Virus record (IMG/VR): IMGVR_UViG_3300008113_000146
Location: 1 to 52,875 of that record
Origin: a virus
Strand: one strand, 5' to 3'
DNA: 52,875 bases
Shown: piece after piece, positions 23,754 through 31,785 of the stretch
How the letters are laid out: every line of letters begins with the position of its first letter
Numbering within the stretch: the stretch's first letter is position 1
The notes under the pieces: model-generated
The model's input: the letters and a program-made list of their open reading frames with translations, nothing else
Told to the model about the DNA's origin: nothing
Databases searched by the model: none
Position numbers and translations under genes: made by a program

Positions 23754-24459
23754 TATAGATGTCTACAAGATTTCAGACGACTCTGCAAATATTGAACCAC
23801 TTTCTGCAAAGAGAGACTGGATGGATGCAACCGATCATAAGCATGCATATAGATGTTTCCCATTAACATTAACTAACCAGCTAGGCTGGGGAATTTCTTT
23901 TCCAGAAGACATAACTTTTATGTGGGACGGAGTAACAAGTACATCTCCAGATAATGTTAAAGTTCTTCAAGGTGAAAAGTACTGTGAAACTGGAAGAGGA
24001 CATGCAACAATTAATTTTAAAACTAATTTAACAATTAGAACAGATTCTAATCACAGCTTATTATCTTTTCCAGTACCTAATAGCTTTACAGATGGAGCAA
24101 GCGCAGTTACAAGTATTTTAAGTACATCTTTTTTTGAAGGCACATTACCAGTAGCATGGAAAATTACAAGGCCATTTGTTCCAATCACAATTAAAGCCAA
24201 CCAACCACTTATTGCTGTTATGCCAATATCTCTTACTGATCTTAATAACTCTACAGCTAAAATGTATCCAGGGTATATGGCTCCAGCAATTGAAAGAGAA
24301 ATCCCATTGACACTAGAAGGTGCAATGGAGGCAGCAGCAAAAGCAAATGCAGAGGGAACCTGGACAGACTACTATAGAGAAGCCGTAGATTACATGGGTA
24401 ACAAACTTGGAAACCATGAGGTTAAATCAATTAAATTAAACGTAGAGAAGATGCTATAG
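23746..24459 (+). CDS. DUF6065-family protein, paralogue (237 aa)
   Basis: Close relative of the preceding protein: SAKRDWMDATDHKHAYRCFP, LTLTNQLGWGISFPEDITFMWDG, SFPVPNSFTDGASAVTSIL and VPITIKANQPLIAVMPISL align along the length, and both end with DYxGNxLGxHExKSIKL. Function unknown. The two copies differ mostly in the N-terminal 15 residues and in an Ala-rich helix (LEGAMEAAAKANAEG). Its stop TAG overlaps the GTG start of the next gene by one base. Confidence 0.75.
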   Translation: MINIDVYKISDDSANIEPLSAKRDWMDATDHKHAYRCFPLTLTNQLGWGISFPEDITFMWDGVTSTSPDNVKVLQGEKYCETGRGHATINFKTNLTIRTDSNHSLLSFPVPNSFTDGASAVTSILSTSFFEGTLPVAWKITRPFVPITIKANQPLIAVMPISLTDLNNSTAKMYPGYMAPAIEREIPLTLEGAMEAAAKANAEGTWTDYYREAVDYMGNKLGNHEVKSIKLNVEKML

Positions 24460-25172
24460 TGAAGATTACATTTAACTCAAATAGAATTTATAATAGCGAA
24501 AAAACAGCTCCTCTTCCCGCAAGAAAAACAACACCTTTTTGGTTTGCAAATGCTAGCAAGTACTGGACAGACGAAAATAACGAGCCACTCGTAATGCCTC
24601 CAGATAATTTAAAAGGACCAGGGTTTAAATCGTGTCCAGCCTTACATGATATTTTTTCAACAGGCTACATGTTTACAACTCCATGTGACGTTAGTGTTTT
24701 TAAATACGAAGGTGTCCCATATGTTCAACCAGAGCAGGGCTTTGAAGACTTTTGCGAGATAAGAACTCATATGGGAGAATTTCATTACCCAGAGGGTTAT
24801 TATAGATACAGTTATCATTGGTATCCAAATTGGGGGTTTACGTTGCCAGAAGGATACAGCGCCTTAGTGGTTCACCCAATAAATCACTTTGAGTTACCAT
24901 TTTTAACAACTGCGGGTATAATTGATAGTGACAGGTATGGAGCCCCAGGACTTACACCATTTTTTATTAAAGATGGTTTTCAGGGAATTATTCCTAAAGG
25001 AACTCCATACGCACAGATAATTCCTTATAAAAGAGAAGAGTGGACATCGGAGTTCAATCTTTTTACAAATGAAGAAATGATGAAAAGACATGAGGCTCAC
25101 GCAAGCATATATAGAACAAAGCCTGGCGGAGTATATAAAAAACAAACATGGGTTCCAAAAAAATATGAATAG
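24459..25172 (+). CDS. Conserved phage protein, possibly DUF6065-related (237 aa)
   Basis: Starts with GTG in a TAGTG junction. No named family is certain. The layout (KSCPALHDIFSTGYMFTTPCDVSVF, then HPINHFELPFLTTAGIIDSDRYG and GFQGIIPKGTPYAQIIPYKREEW) echoes the DUF6065 pattern of a conserved Cys-Pro near the start and a late P-x-G-x-P-x-A-x-I-I-P strand, so it may be a distant relative. Similar proteins occur in marine phage genomes. No catalytic motif is evident. It completes the three-gene block between two groups of oxygenases. Confidence 0.6.
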   Translation: MKITFNSNRIYNSEKTAPLPARKTTPFWFANASKYWTDENNEPLVMPPDNLKGPGFKSCPALHDIFSTGYMFTTPCDVSVFKYEGVPYVQPEQGFEDFCEIRTHMGEFHYPEGYYRYSYHWYPNWGFTLPEGYSALVVHPINHFELPFLTTAGIIDSDRYGAPGLTPFFIKDGFQGIIPKGTPYAQIIPYKREEWTSEFNLFTNEEMMKRHEAHASIYRTKPGGVYKKQTWVPKKYE

Positions 25173-25185
25173 GAAGGTAAAATAA

Positions 25186-25854
25186 ATGCAAGAAAATCCA
25201 TCAGATGTAAGAAATCATAGGACGTCAATTACGCCTTCAGGGTATTTTGGTTCTAGTAAAGATCATATTGTTGAAATCGAAAATTTTTTAACAGACGAAG
25301 AGTGTGAATATCTTTTAAACTTTATTAAAAATAATACAATTTGGGACGGCGGCCAGGATGTTGTTAATGAAAATGGTACTGTTATTTATCAGCACAACGT
25401 ATGGAAAGATAGAGTTGCAACAAAAGCTTCTTTAGAAAAGACAGATACAAAAGTTGTAGAAATGCTAGATGATATTATTAATAGGTTGAAGCCAATTATT
25501 GAAGATCATTTTGATGTTGAAGCTTATCCTACAGGCCCATGTTTAGTTAGATGGCCAGTTGGTTCAATGCAATGGCCACATGCCGATAAAGAATTGCATG
25601 AGGGTCCAGATGCAGGACAACCAGGTAACTTCCCATGGTATGATCTTGGAACTATCTTTTATTTAAATGAAGACTATGAAGGCGGACGACTTCATTTTCC
25701 AAAACAAGATGTTGCAATTAAGCCTAAAAAGAAAGCAGCATATTTTTTCCCAGGTGATTTAAATTACATTCATGGAGTTGATGTAATTACAGAAGGTGTA
25801 AGATATACTTCGCCTTGGTTCTGGACAATTAGTAAGTTAGGAAGAGATAAATAA
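25186..25854 (+). CDS. 2OG-Fe(II) oxygenase, prolyl hydroxylase-like (222 aa)
   Basis: Iron ligands H132-x-D134 (WPHADKE) and H196 (IHGVDV), with R206 (EGVRY) as the 2-oxoglutarate ligand. Core FYLNEDYEGGRLHFPKQDVAIKPKK. The N-terminal helix region IVEIENFLTDEECEYLLNFI is the standard P4H start. AAGGTAAAA ribosome site in a 13-base gap after the previous gene; the stop TAA overlaps the next ATG. It is closer to bacterial P4H proteins than to the 21686/22314 pair. Substrate unknown. Confidence 0.87.
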   Translation: MQENPSDVRNHRTSITPSGYFGSSKDHIVEIENFLTDEECEYLLNFIKNNTIWDGGQDVVNENGTVIYQHNVWKDRVATKASLEKTDTKVVEMLDDIINRLKPIIEDHFDVEAYPTGPCLVRWPVGSMQWPHADKELHEGPDAGQPGNFPWYDLGTIFYLNEDYEGGRLHFPKQDVAIKPKKKAAYFFPGDLNYIHGVDVITEGVRYTSPWFWTISKLGRDK

Positions 25855-26696
25855 TGAGTCAGTTTACAACAAAAACACTTTATCCAAGAATCGAAGTGTA
25901 CAAGGGTTTATTGCCAGATCACAAAGAAATTTTTGAGGTAATTAAATCAACCGAAAACAATACTGGAGAACACTACTTCAACCCTTGGACTAGATGGAGT
26001 GCCTTTGGAACGTATGCGGGAACAAAATTTAAAGGCGCCATACAAGATCGTCTTGGAGAGAATGAAGTTTTTGATAAAGAATATTGGGCAGCTGAAACAG
26101 TATATGATGCTTACAATATAGCAATTAAAGATTATATTGAAAAATATAATGTTGAATTGCCAGATAAGTGTGAGCTAGGATCTTCTTCTTTTTGCAAATA
26201 TGATACAAATGTTGATGCATTAAAAAATAATCTAACAATGCAATATCATACAGACTTTAAGCAAAGCGAAAAAGAAATGCCAGGAAAACAATTTTTCTTA
26301 ACCTGTACTGTTTATATCAATGATGATTACGAAGGTGGAGAGATTGAGTTCTACGTCGATGGCGAATTTGTGCCAGCCTATAAACCAGAAGCTGGGGATA
26401 TTATGGTGTTTCCTTCAACAGAACCATACTATCATGGCGTAAGAACAGCTACAAGGGGAAATAAGTATTTAATTAGAAACTTTATGATTTATCCATATCC
26501 AGGATCTAAGGAGTGGTTAGAAAATCAAATTGAATACGGGGCAGTAAGATGGGCCGAGATGGAAAAGAAAAGAATTGCTGCCGACATATATGGCGGTAAT
26601 TTAGTATTTAAAGATGGAGTTAAGGTAGAGCCAACAGAAAAAGAAATAGAAGATAGGTTGGACTATATTGAGAAAGCAGAAAAGGACGAATACTAA
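25854..26696 (+). CDS. 2OG-Fe(II) oxygenase, prolyl hydroxylase-like (280 aa)
   Basis: Longest of the eight. Iron ligands H132-x-D134 (YHTDF) and H194 (YYHGV), with K204 (RGNKY) as likely co-substrate ligand. The core strand VYINDDYEGGEIEFYVDGEF has an insert after it. The tail after residue 215 is a charged helix (RWAEMEKKRIAADIYGG, ending in an acidic/Lys-rich stretch), possibly for partner binding. Coupled on both sides by one-base TAATG overlaps. Confidence 0.87.
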   Translation: MSQFTTKTLYPRIEVYKGLLPDHKEIFEVIKSTENNTGEHYFNPWTRWSAFGTYAGTKFKGAIQDRLGENEVFDKEYWAAETVYDAYNIAIKDYIEKYNVELPDKCELGSSSFCKYDTNVDALKNNLTMQYHTDFKQSEKEMPGKQFFLTCTVYINDDYEGGEIEFYVDGEFVPAYKPEAGDIMVFPSTEPYYHGVRTATRGNKYLIRNFMIYPYPGSKEWLENQIEYGAVRWAEMEKKRIAADIYGGNLVFKDGVKVEPTEKEIEDRLDYIEKAEKDEY

Positions 26697-27403
26697 TGGA
26701 AGTTGTAAGCTTAAAGGATGATGTTTTTGTTGTTGATAATTTAATAACAGAACAAGAATGCAAGTCAATCATAGGATACCTAGATGGAATTGTTGCTGCT
26801 GGTTATTTAGACTGGAATCAAATTTCTTTTTACGGATCATTTGCTATGGGATACTGGCCTCACGACGATAATCTTTTGCTTTTTGGACTTCCAAGAGATT
26901 ATTTTTCACAGCTAAAAGAAAAAATTAAAAAGGCTGGCGAAGAGTGTTTTGGAAGAGAGCTATCAGAGGTAAGCTACCATGCTCAAAAGTGGGTAGTTGG
27001 AGCCTTTGCTGGATTCCATTCAGACAACACTCATGAAGATGGAAGGCCATCTGCTTTTTATAAAAGTAAGTATGCGGGGTTTCTGTATTTAAATGATGAT
27101 TTTGAAGGTGGTGCTTTAAACTTTAAACATCATGATATTACAATCAAACCAAAGCCAGGAAGACTGGCCTTCTTTAAGGGCGGTTATGGAAATGAGCATG
27201 AGGTAACTACAGTTCAAAAGGCAGAGAGATATACCGTTGGATCTTTTTGGGATAACGCAGATGCAGTATATACCCCAGAGCAAGTAGCAGAATGGGAAGA
27301 AGAGTTAAAGGAAACAAGAGCAGCTCAAGAAGAAACATATAAGGAGTGGGAAGAATCTACTAAAAAAGGTATGATTCCACAGTACAAGGGCAAATATGAT
27401 TAA
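26696..27403 (+). CDS. 2OG-Fe(II) oxygenase, prolyl hydroxylase-like (235 aa)
   Basis: Iron ligands H108-x-D110 (FHSDNTHEDG) and H168 (NEHEV), with R178 (AERY) as co-substrate ligand. Core YLNDDFEGGALNFKHHDITIKPKPG. The usual FPS before the distal strand reads FFKGG. The C-terminal tail is a charged helix (EWEEELKETRAAQEETYKEW). It starts in a TAATG overlap and overlaps the next gene by 8 bases. Confidence 0.87.
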   Translation: MEVVSLKDDVFVVDNLITEQECKSIIGYLDGIVAAGYLDWNQISFYGSFAMGYWPHDDNLLLFGLPRDYFSQLKEKIKKAGEECFGRELSEVSYHAQKWVVGAFAGFHSDNTHEDGRPSAFYKSKYAGFLYLNDDFEGGALNFKHHDITIKPKPGRLAFFKGGYGNEHEVTTVQKAERYTVGSFWDNADAVYTPEQVAEWEEELKETRAAQEETYKEWEESTKKGMIPQYKGKYD

Positions 27404-27992
27404 AGAAATTTTGCATCCAGATATTTATTACTATAAAAATATTATTCCAAATCCTAATGATATTGTAAAAGAAATTGAGGAGATGGATCAATACCAAAAG
27501 TTTGGCTCTCAAGTCTCTAAATGGGAAACGTGGACTCCACACTCTAACAAAGATGTGGTGTTTGGGAAGGTTAAACATTGCTATTTAAATCTATTTGCAA
27601 ACGATACAGATGCAGATAGGCATAACTCAAAATTAATGGGTATGCTTACTTACCTTGCGCTTACAATGGCAGAAGAATATGCAAAAGATCATGACATTGA
27701 ACTAGGATATTTGCCAGTATATTTTGGATTAAACAAGTATAATGTTGGTGTTGAAATGGGTCCTCATATGGATTCTGGCTACGGAGCAGATGACAAATCT
27801 ACAGTTTCAATGGTTATATACTTAAATGATGACTATGAGGGCGGAGAGATTGAATTTCCAGACCACAATATTTTATTAAAGCCAGAGGCAGGAAGCGCAG
27901 TTGTATTTCCATCAGTAGGTTGCTTGCATGATCCAAAAGCTACTGTCAATGGGACAAAATACATGGTTCCGCTATTTTTCTTCAAAAGATAA
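27396..27992 (+). CDS. 2OG-Fe(II) oxygenase, prolyl hydroxylase-like (198 aa)
   Basis: Last gene of the run. Iron ligands H124-x-D126 (PHMDSG) and H178 (LHDPKATVNGTKY), with K188 as the likely 2-oxoglutarate ligand. Core MVIYLNDDYEGGEIEFPDHNILLKPEAGSAVVFPS is near the family consensus. It starts 8 bases inside the preceding gene. The following LamG gene has its own -10 box, so the unit may end here. Confidence 0.87.
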   Translation: MIKEILHPDIYYYKNIIPNPNDIVKEIEEMDQYQKFGSQVSKWETWTPHSNKDVVFGKVKHCYLNLFANDTDADRHNSKLMGMLTYLALTMAEEYAKDHDIELGYLPVYFGLNKYNVGVEMGPHMDSGYGADDKSTVSMVIYLNDDYEGGEIEFPDHNILLKPEAGSAVVFPSVGCLHDPKATVNGTKYMVPLFFFKR

Positions 27993-27996
27993 ATAA

Positions 27997-28007
27997 TGGT
28001 ATATAAT
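27997..28007 (+). promoter_or_regulatory. -10 box for leaderless LamG gene
   Basis: TGGTATATAAT ends 7 bases before the ATG at 28015, with no ribosome site between. Confidence 0.45.
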
Positions 28008-28014
28008 AATAAAT

Positions 28015-29754
28015 ATGTCATATCAATTAAAAGTAATCAAAGATAACCCGATAGGATTCTGGCACTTAGACGAGACCTCTGGGTCAATTGCTTATGACAA
28101 ATCTGGCTGTTCTAACAACGGAGAATACGTAGGAGCACTAGCAACAAATATTTTGCCGTTGGTATCTGGCGGAAGCCTATCTACAAAAATTACAAATACA
28201 TCTTATGTTAATTTGCCAACAACTAAAAATTATTATGGACAAACAGGTAAAGGTGGATTTGGAAAATCTGGAACCTCAGACAACGACTTTTCTCTAGAGG
28301 TTTGGTTTTTTCCAAACATATCAACATCTGCTAGAACACCTATTTTTGCAGATGCTATAAATGGTGTTGGAATATTTTATGAAAACAAATCAATTGTATT
28401 TAAGCTTAACGAAGAAGAAGTTTATTATACATTAAATTATTTTAATAAATCAATACATGTAATTGCTACATATAACACAACATCAATGTCCTTATATGTA
28501 GATGGAGCTTCTGTTGCCTCAAAATCTCTAAATGCTTTTAGCTTTACCAATTCATCGCTGTCCCTGGCTTTGGGTCCAACAACCTCATCATCTGATTCGT
28601 TTTTGGTTGATGCACCAGCAGTTTATAGATACGGATTAACTTCCATCCAGTCGTTAGATCATTTTCAAAATGGAATATCTTATGTCAACCCTATTCACAT
28701 AGTAAAGCCAGACGGAGGAAAATTATTTTCATTAAATGATGAGAATATGCCTACTGTTTATCAATACGAATATTCTGTAAATCAATTTAGAAAGTTTATT
28801 ACAGAAGATGTATATTATAATAATGATGAAAAGTATATTACTTTTTATAAAACAGATACGGCTGTTGCAAAAGAATTTATAATTAATGATGTTATTATTG
28901 TTCCAGCAGGTATACCAGTAACCTCTTCAAAAATAGAGTGGCGTGGAGAAAACGGTATTACGGTAGAGTACAGTAGTGACGGAACAGCATATGATCCTTG
29001 TGTAAATGGAGCGGCTCTTCCAACATATAGCAAAGATTCAGCAATAACTATTGCTCCAATTTATATAAGAATTACAATGTCCACTACAGATGCATCAAAA
29101 TATCTGCCAAAACTGTCATTATTTAGAATACGTTTTTATTCAAATAAAAATTGTTATTCTGATAATTCAGGATTTTTTATTGAATCTGCAAATGAATATG
29201 CCCTAGGTTCATTTAATTATCCTCCATTATCTAGACACTATACAAATGGGCTTAGAACGTCAGCTACAGGTGGCTTTAAAATAGCCGTAGATGAGGCTGT
29301 AAGGTCCATAGAATTCTTTTTAACAGCATCAGCATTATCTGCAACCACTTTGATCTCAACCACTGCTACAGGCGATTACAGCGCTTCTAGCCTAAGTTGG
29401 AGCGGGGCTGGCACAATATCTAAAACCAATATTAAGAAGATATATGTTAATGGGGTAGACAAGACATCTCAAACAAATATATCTAATCTAATTGATGTTA
29501 ATAATATGGCTCATATCATTATATTGTTTAATGACCCTGTCTCAGGGGATATTGTATTTAATAACTCTGGACCATCAAACCTATATAACCTAGTATCAAT
29601 TTATGCTTCTGAGCTTACAGCCCTACAAATTAGCACCCATTATTCTTTATATATTCAAAAGCCATCTATCCAGTCTAACAATTCGTCATTTACACTGACA
29701 GAATCTGGCCCAACGTATTTTAATAATGATTGGGTTGTCTTCTCTACAATCTAA
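28015..29754 (+). CDS. LamG-like tail adhesin (579 aa)
   Basis: The N-terminal 210 residues carry a concanavalin/LamG jelly-roll: GFWHLDETSGSIAYDKSG, FSLEVWFFP (about residue 95), HVIATYNTTSMSLYVDGASV and SLALGP. This domain binds sugars in many phage and bacterial surface proteins. The rest is beta-rich with a second jelly-roll-like part (residues about 360-560). It is likely a virion protein that contacts the host surface. It stands apart from the fibre block, separated by the oxygenase run. Confidence 0.7.
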   Translation: MSYQLKVIKDNPIGFWHLDETSGSIAYDKSGCSNNGEYVGALATNILPLVSGGSLSTKITNTSYVNLPTTKNYYGQTGKGGFGKSGTSDNDFSLEVWFFPNISTSARTPIFADAINGVGIFYENKSIVFKLNEEEVYYTLNYFNKSIHVIATYNTTSMSLYVDGASVASKSLNAFSFTNSSLSLALGPTTSSSDSFLVDAPAVYRYGLTSIQSLDHFQNGISYVNPIHIVKPDGGKLFSLNDENMPTVYQYEYSVNQFRKFITEDVYYNNDEKYITFYKTDTAVAKEFIINDVIIVPAGIPVTSSKIEWRGENGITVEYSSDGTAYDPCVNGAALPTYSKDSAITIAPIYIRITMSTTDASKYLPKLSLFRIRFYSNKNCYSDNSGFFIESANEYALGSFNYPPLSRHYTNGLRTSATGGFKIAVDEAVRSIEFFLTASALSATTLISTTATGDYSASSLSWSGAGTISKTNIKKIYVNGVDKTSQTNISNLIDVNNMAHIIILFNDPVSGDIVFNNSGPSNLYNLVSIYASELTALQISTHYSLYIQKPSIQSNNSSFTLTESGPTYFNNDWVVFSTI

Positions 29755-29799
29755 TTTGTCACATTGTTGTACCAAAAGCTGGACTTTGACTTACTATAG

Positions 29800-29808
29800 T
29801 GGTAAAAT
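29800..29808 (+). promoter_or_regulatory. Extended -10 box at the head operon start
   Basis: TGGTAAAAT ends 8 bases before the ATG at 29817. TTGACT (29786-29791) is too close to act as its -35. Confidence 0.45.
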
Positions 29809-29816
29809 AAGTATCT

Positions 29817-30158
29817 ATGGATATTAACAGAATGAATACCAAGATCCTCCAAGAAGAATCTACACTTGGAGTTTATGTTTGGGAAATGCCAGATGGCAGA
29901 TGGATTGGAGACGATGATGGTAACTTTCTTTCGATCACGTCCAAAAAAGGTAATCGATCCAGAATCGATGCTCTGGCTAGAGAGGTTCGCTCATACGGTG
30001 TATATGAGGGCGGGCCTAAATTTCTTTCTGCAAGAAGAAAAATCGATGATGAAGAGTTTGAACATCAAAAGCAAAGATTAGAATGGGGACTAATTCCAGA
30101 TCCACTGGATATCGGTAACTATAAAGATGAAATGAAAAAAATGGGTGGTATGAAATGA
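29817..30158 (+). CDS. Conserved phage protein upstream of portal (113 aa)
   Basis: Unrecognised 113-residue protein. N-terminal strand pair (LGVYVWEMPDGRWIGDDDGNFLSI), a basic helix (NRSRIDALAREVRSYG) and a charged C-terminal half (KIDDEEFEHQKQRLEWGLIPDP). Its position just before the portal suggests a small head or packaging-related role. The stop overlaps the portal start in an ATGA junction. The message appears leaderless. Confidence 0.6.
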   Translation: MDINRMNTKILQEESTLGVYVWEMPDGRWIGDDDGNFLSITSKKGNRSRIDALAREVRSYGVYEGGPKFLSARRKIDDEEFEHQKQRLEWGLIPDPLDIGNYKDEMKKMGGMK

Positions 30159-31732
30159 TTAGATTTGAAGAAGATGACGACAACGATACAGTAATCGATA
30201 TTACTAATAATTCAGATTGGTTTTCTTTTAAAAAACAAGAAGTCAGTAATGACCCATTTTCAGTAGGACTACAAGAATTAAAAAAGGTAAAAGGCTTAGG
30301 CGCATCATTTAGAAGAAAAGTAAACAGAGACTTTTCAAAATCATTTACTGGTATTGATGAAACAAAGACTCAGCAGAATCTGCTTGCACAAGCAATTACT
30401 GGCTATGCAATGTTTGATCTTATTGAGCCTCCATACAACCTTGAATATCTATCTAAGGTATATGAAATTTCAACTTATAACTATGCAGCAATTAACGCAA
30501 AGGTTGCAAACATTGTTGGATTAGGTTATGACTTTATTGAAACTAAAAAAACAAATGATGCTTTTGATTCAATTACAGATGATAAGCAGCTCGAAAGAGC
30601 CCGTCGTAAGTTAAATAAATTAAGACAAGAATTGCATTTGTGGCTAGATCAAACAAATGATGAAGATACTTTTACTCAAACACTTATCAAGGTGTACACC
30701 GACCTAGAAGCAACAGGTAACGGATTCCTAGAAATAGGTAGAACAAGCGCTGGAAACATCGGTTACATTGGCCACATTCCAGCAAAAACAATGCGTGTTC
30801 GCAGACTGCGTGATGGGTTTATTCAGTTGCTTTACGGCAAGGCTGTATTCTTCCGCAACTTCGGAGATACAGAAACAGAAAATCCAATTGCAGGACAAGA
30901 GGATCGACCAAATGAAATTATTCATTTAAAGAAATATACCCCAATGAATAATTATTACGGAATTCCAGACATCATCGCAGCACAGGTAGCACTTGCAGGT
31001 AACGAATTATCTGGAAGATATAACCTAGATTATTTTGAAAACAAAGCGGTACCACGTTACATTATTACTGTTAAGGGAGCAAAGCTTTCTCCAGAGTCAG
31101 AGCGCAAGCTACTTGAGTTTTTCCAGGTTGGATTAAAGGGCAAAAATCATAGATCTCTTTATGTGCCTCTACCAGCAGACAGCCCAGACTCTAAAGTTGA
31201 ATTTAAGATGGAGCCAATTGAAGCTGGAAGTCAGGAAGGCTCATTTGAGAAATATCGTAAATCAAATAGAGACGAAATCCTACTGGCTCACCGTGTACCA
31301 ATTAATAAAATTGGAACACCAGAGGGTGTAAATTTGGCTGCAGCTAGAGATGCAGATAAAATGTTTAAAGAGCAGGTTTGCAGACCTTCACAGATGATTT
31401 TAGAGAAAAAAATAAATAGAATCTTTGAAGAAAAAACAGATGCTTTAATTTTAAAGTTTAACGAGCTAACTCTTACAGACGAAGATACTCAGTCCAAGAT
31501 TGATGAGCGTTATTTAAGAATGCAGGTAATTACCCCTAATGAAGTTAGAATTAGAAAGGGTATGATCCCTCTAGACGGCGGAGATGAAGTCGTAGACCTT
31601 CAAGCACAAGCCGCCGAAATTAAAGCTCAGGCATTGGATAGCCGTAAAAGAGATCAAGACCGTTCCGCAACTTCCCCAGATGTTTCAGGGGAAGGCAGAA
31701 ATGCAAAGGGTGACGGAAGACAGGTTGACTAA
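30155..31732 (+). CDS. Portal protein (525 aa)
   Basis: Forms the dodecameric ring at the capsid vertex through which DNA enters and to which the tail attaches. It follows the PBSX/HK97-like portal pattern: YNLEYLSKVYEISTYNYAAINAKVANIVGLGYDFIE, DLEATGNGFLEIGR, HIPAKTMRVRR, NEIIHLKKYTPMNNYYGIPDIIAAQVALAG and PEGVNLAAARDADKMFKEQVCRPSQMILEKKIN. The C-terminal tail after residue 480 is polar and Arg-rich. It is followed by the protease, as in many siphophages. Confidence 0.9.
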   Translation: MIRFEEDDDNDTVIDITNNSDWFSFKKQEVSNDPFSVGLQELKKVKGLGASFRRKVNRDFSKSFTGIDETKTQQNLLAQAITGYAMFDLIEPPYNLEYLSKVYEISTYNYAAINAKVANIVGLGYDFIETKKTNDAFDSITDDKQLERARRKLNKLRQELHLWLDQTNDEDTFTQTLIKVYTDLEATGNGFLEIGRTSAGNIGYIGHIPAKTMRVRRLRDGFIQLLYGKAVFFRNFGDTETENPIAGQEDRPNEIIHLKKYTPMNNYYGIPDIIAAQVALAGNELSGRYNLDYFENKAVPRYIITVKGAKLSPESERKLLEFFQVGLKGKNHRSLYVPLPADSPDSKVEFKMEPIEAGSQEGSFEKYRKSNRDEILLAHRVPINKIGTPEGVNLAAARDADKMFKEQVCRPSQMILEKKINRIFEEKTDALILKFNELTLTDEDTQSKIDERYLRMQVITPNEVRIRKGMIPLDGGDEVVDLQAQAAEIKAQALDSRKRDQDRSATSPDVSGEGRNAKGDGRQVD

Positions 31733-31772
31733 CCTTACTCAACCATTATTTGCGTTATGATATATACAAGTA

Positions 31773-31778
31773 TAAAAT
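31773..31778 (+). promoter_or_regulatory. -10 box for leaderless protease gene
   Basis: TAAAAT (within TATAAAAT) ends 7 bases before the ATG at 31786. This supports the internal ATG over the in-frame ATG at 31750. Confidence 0.4.
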
Positions 31779-31785
31779 AAAGCAT

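Noticed and set aside
29786-29791. TTGACT as the -35 of the head operon promoter
   Set aside because: Only 11 bases separate it from the -10 box, too short for a normal promoter.
31750-31785. Earlier start for the capsid protease
   Set aside because: The extra 12 residues overlap the TATAAAAT box; the inner ATG fits the leaderless pattern seen elsewhere.
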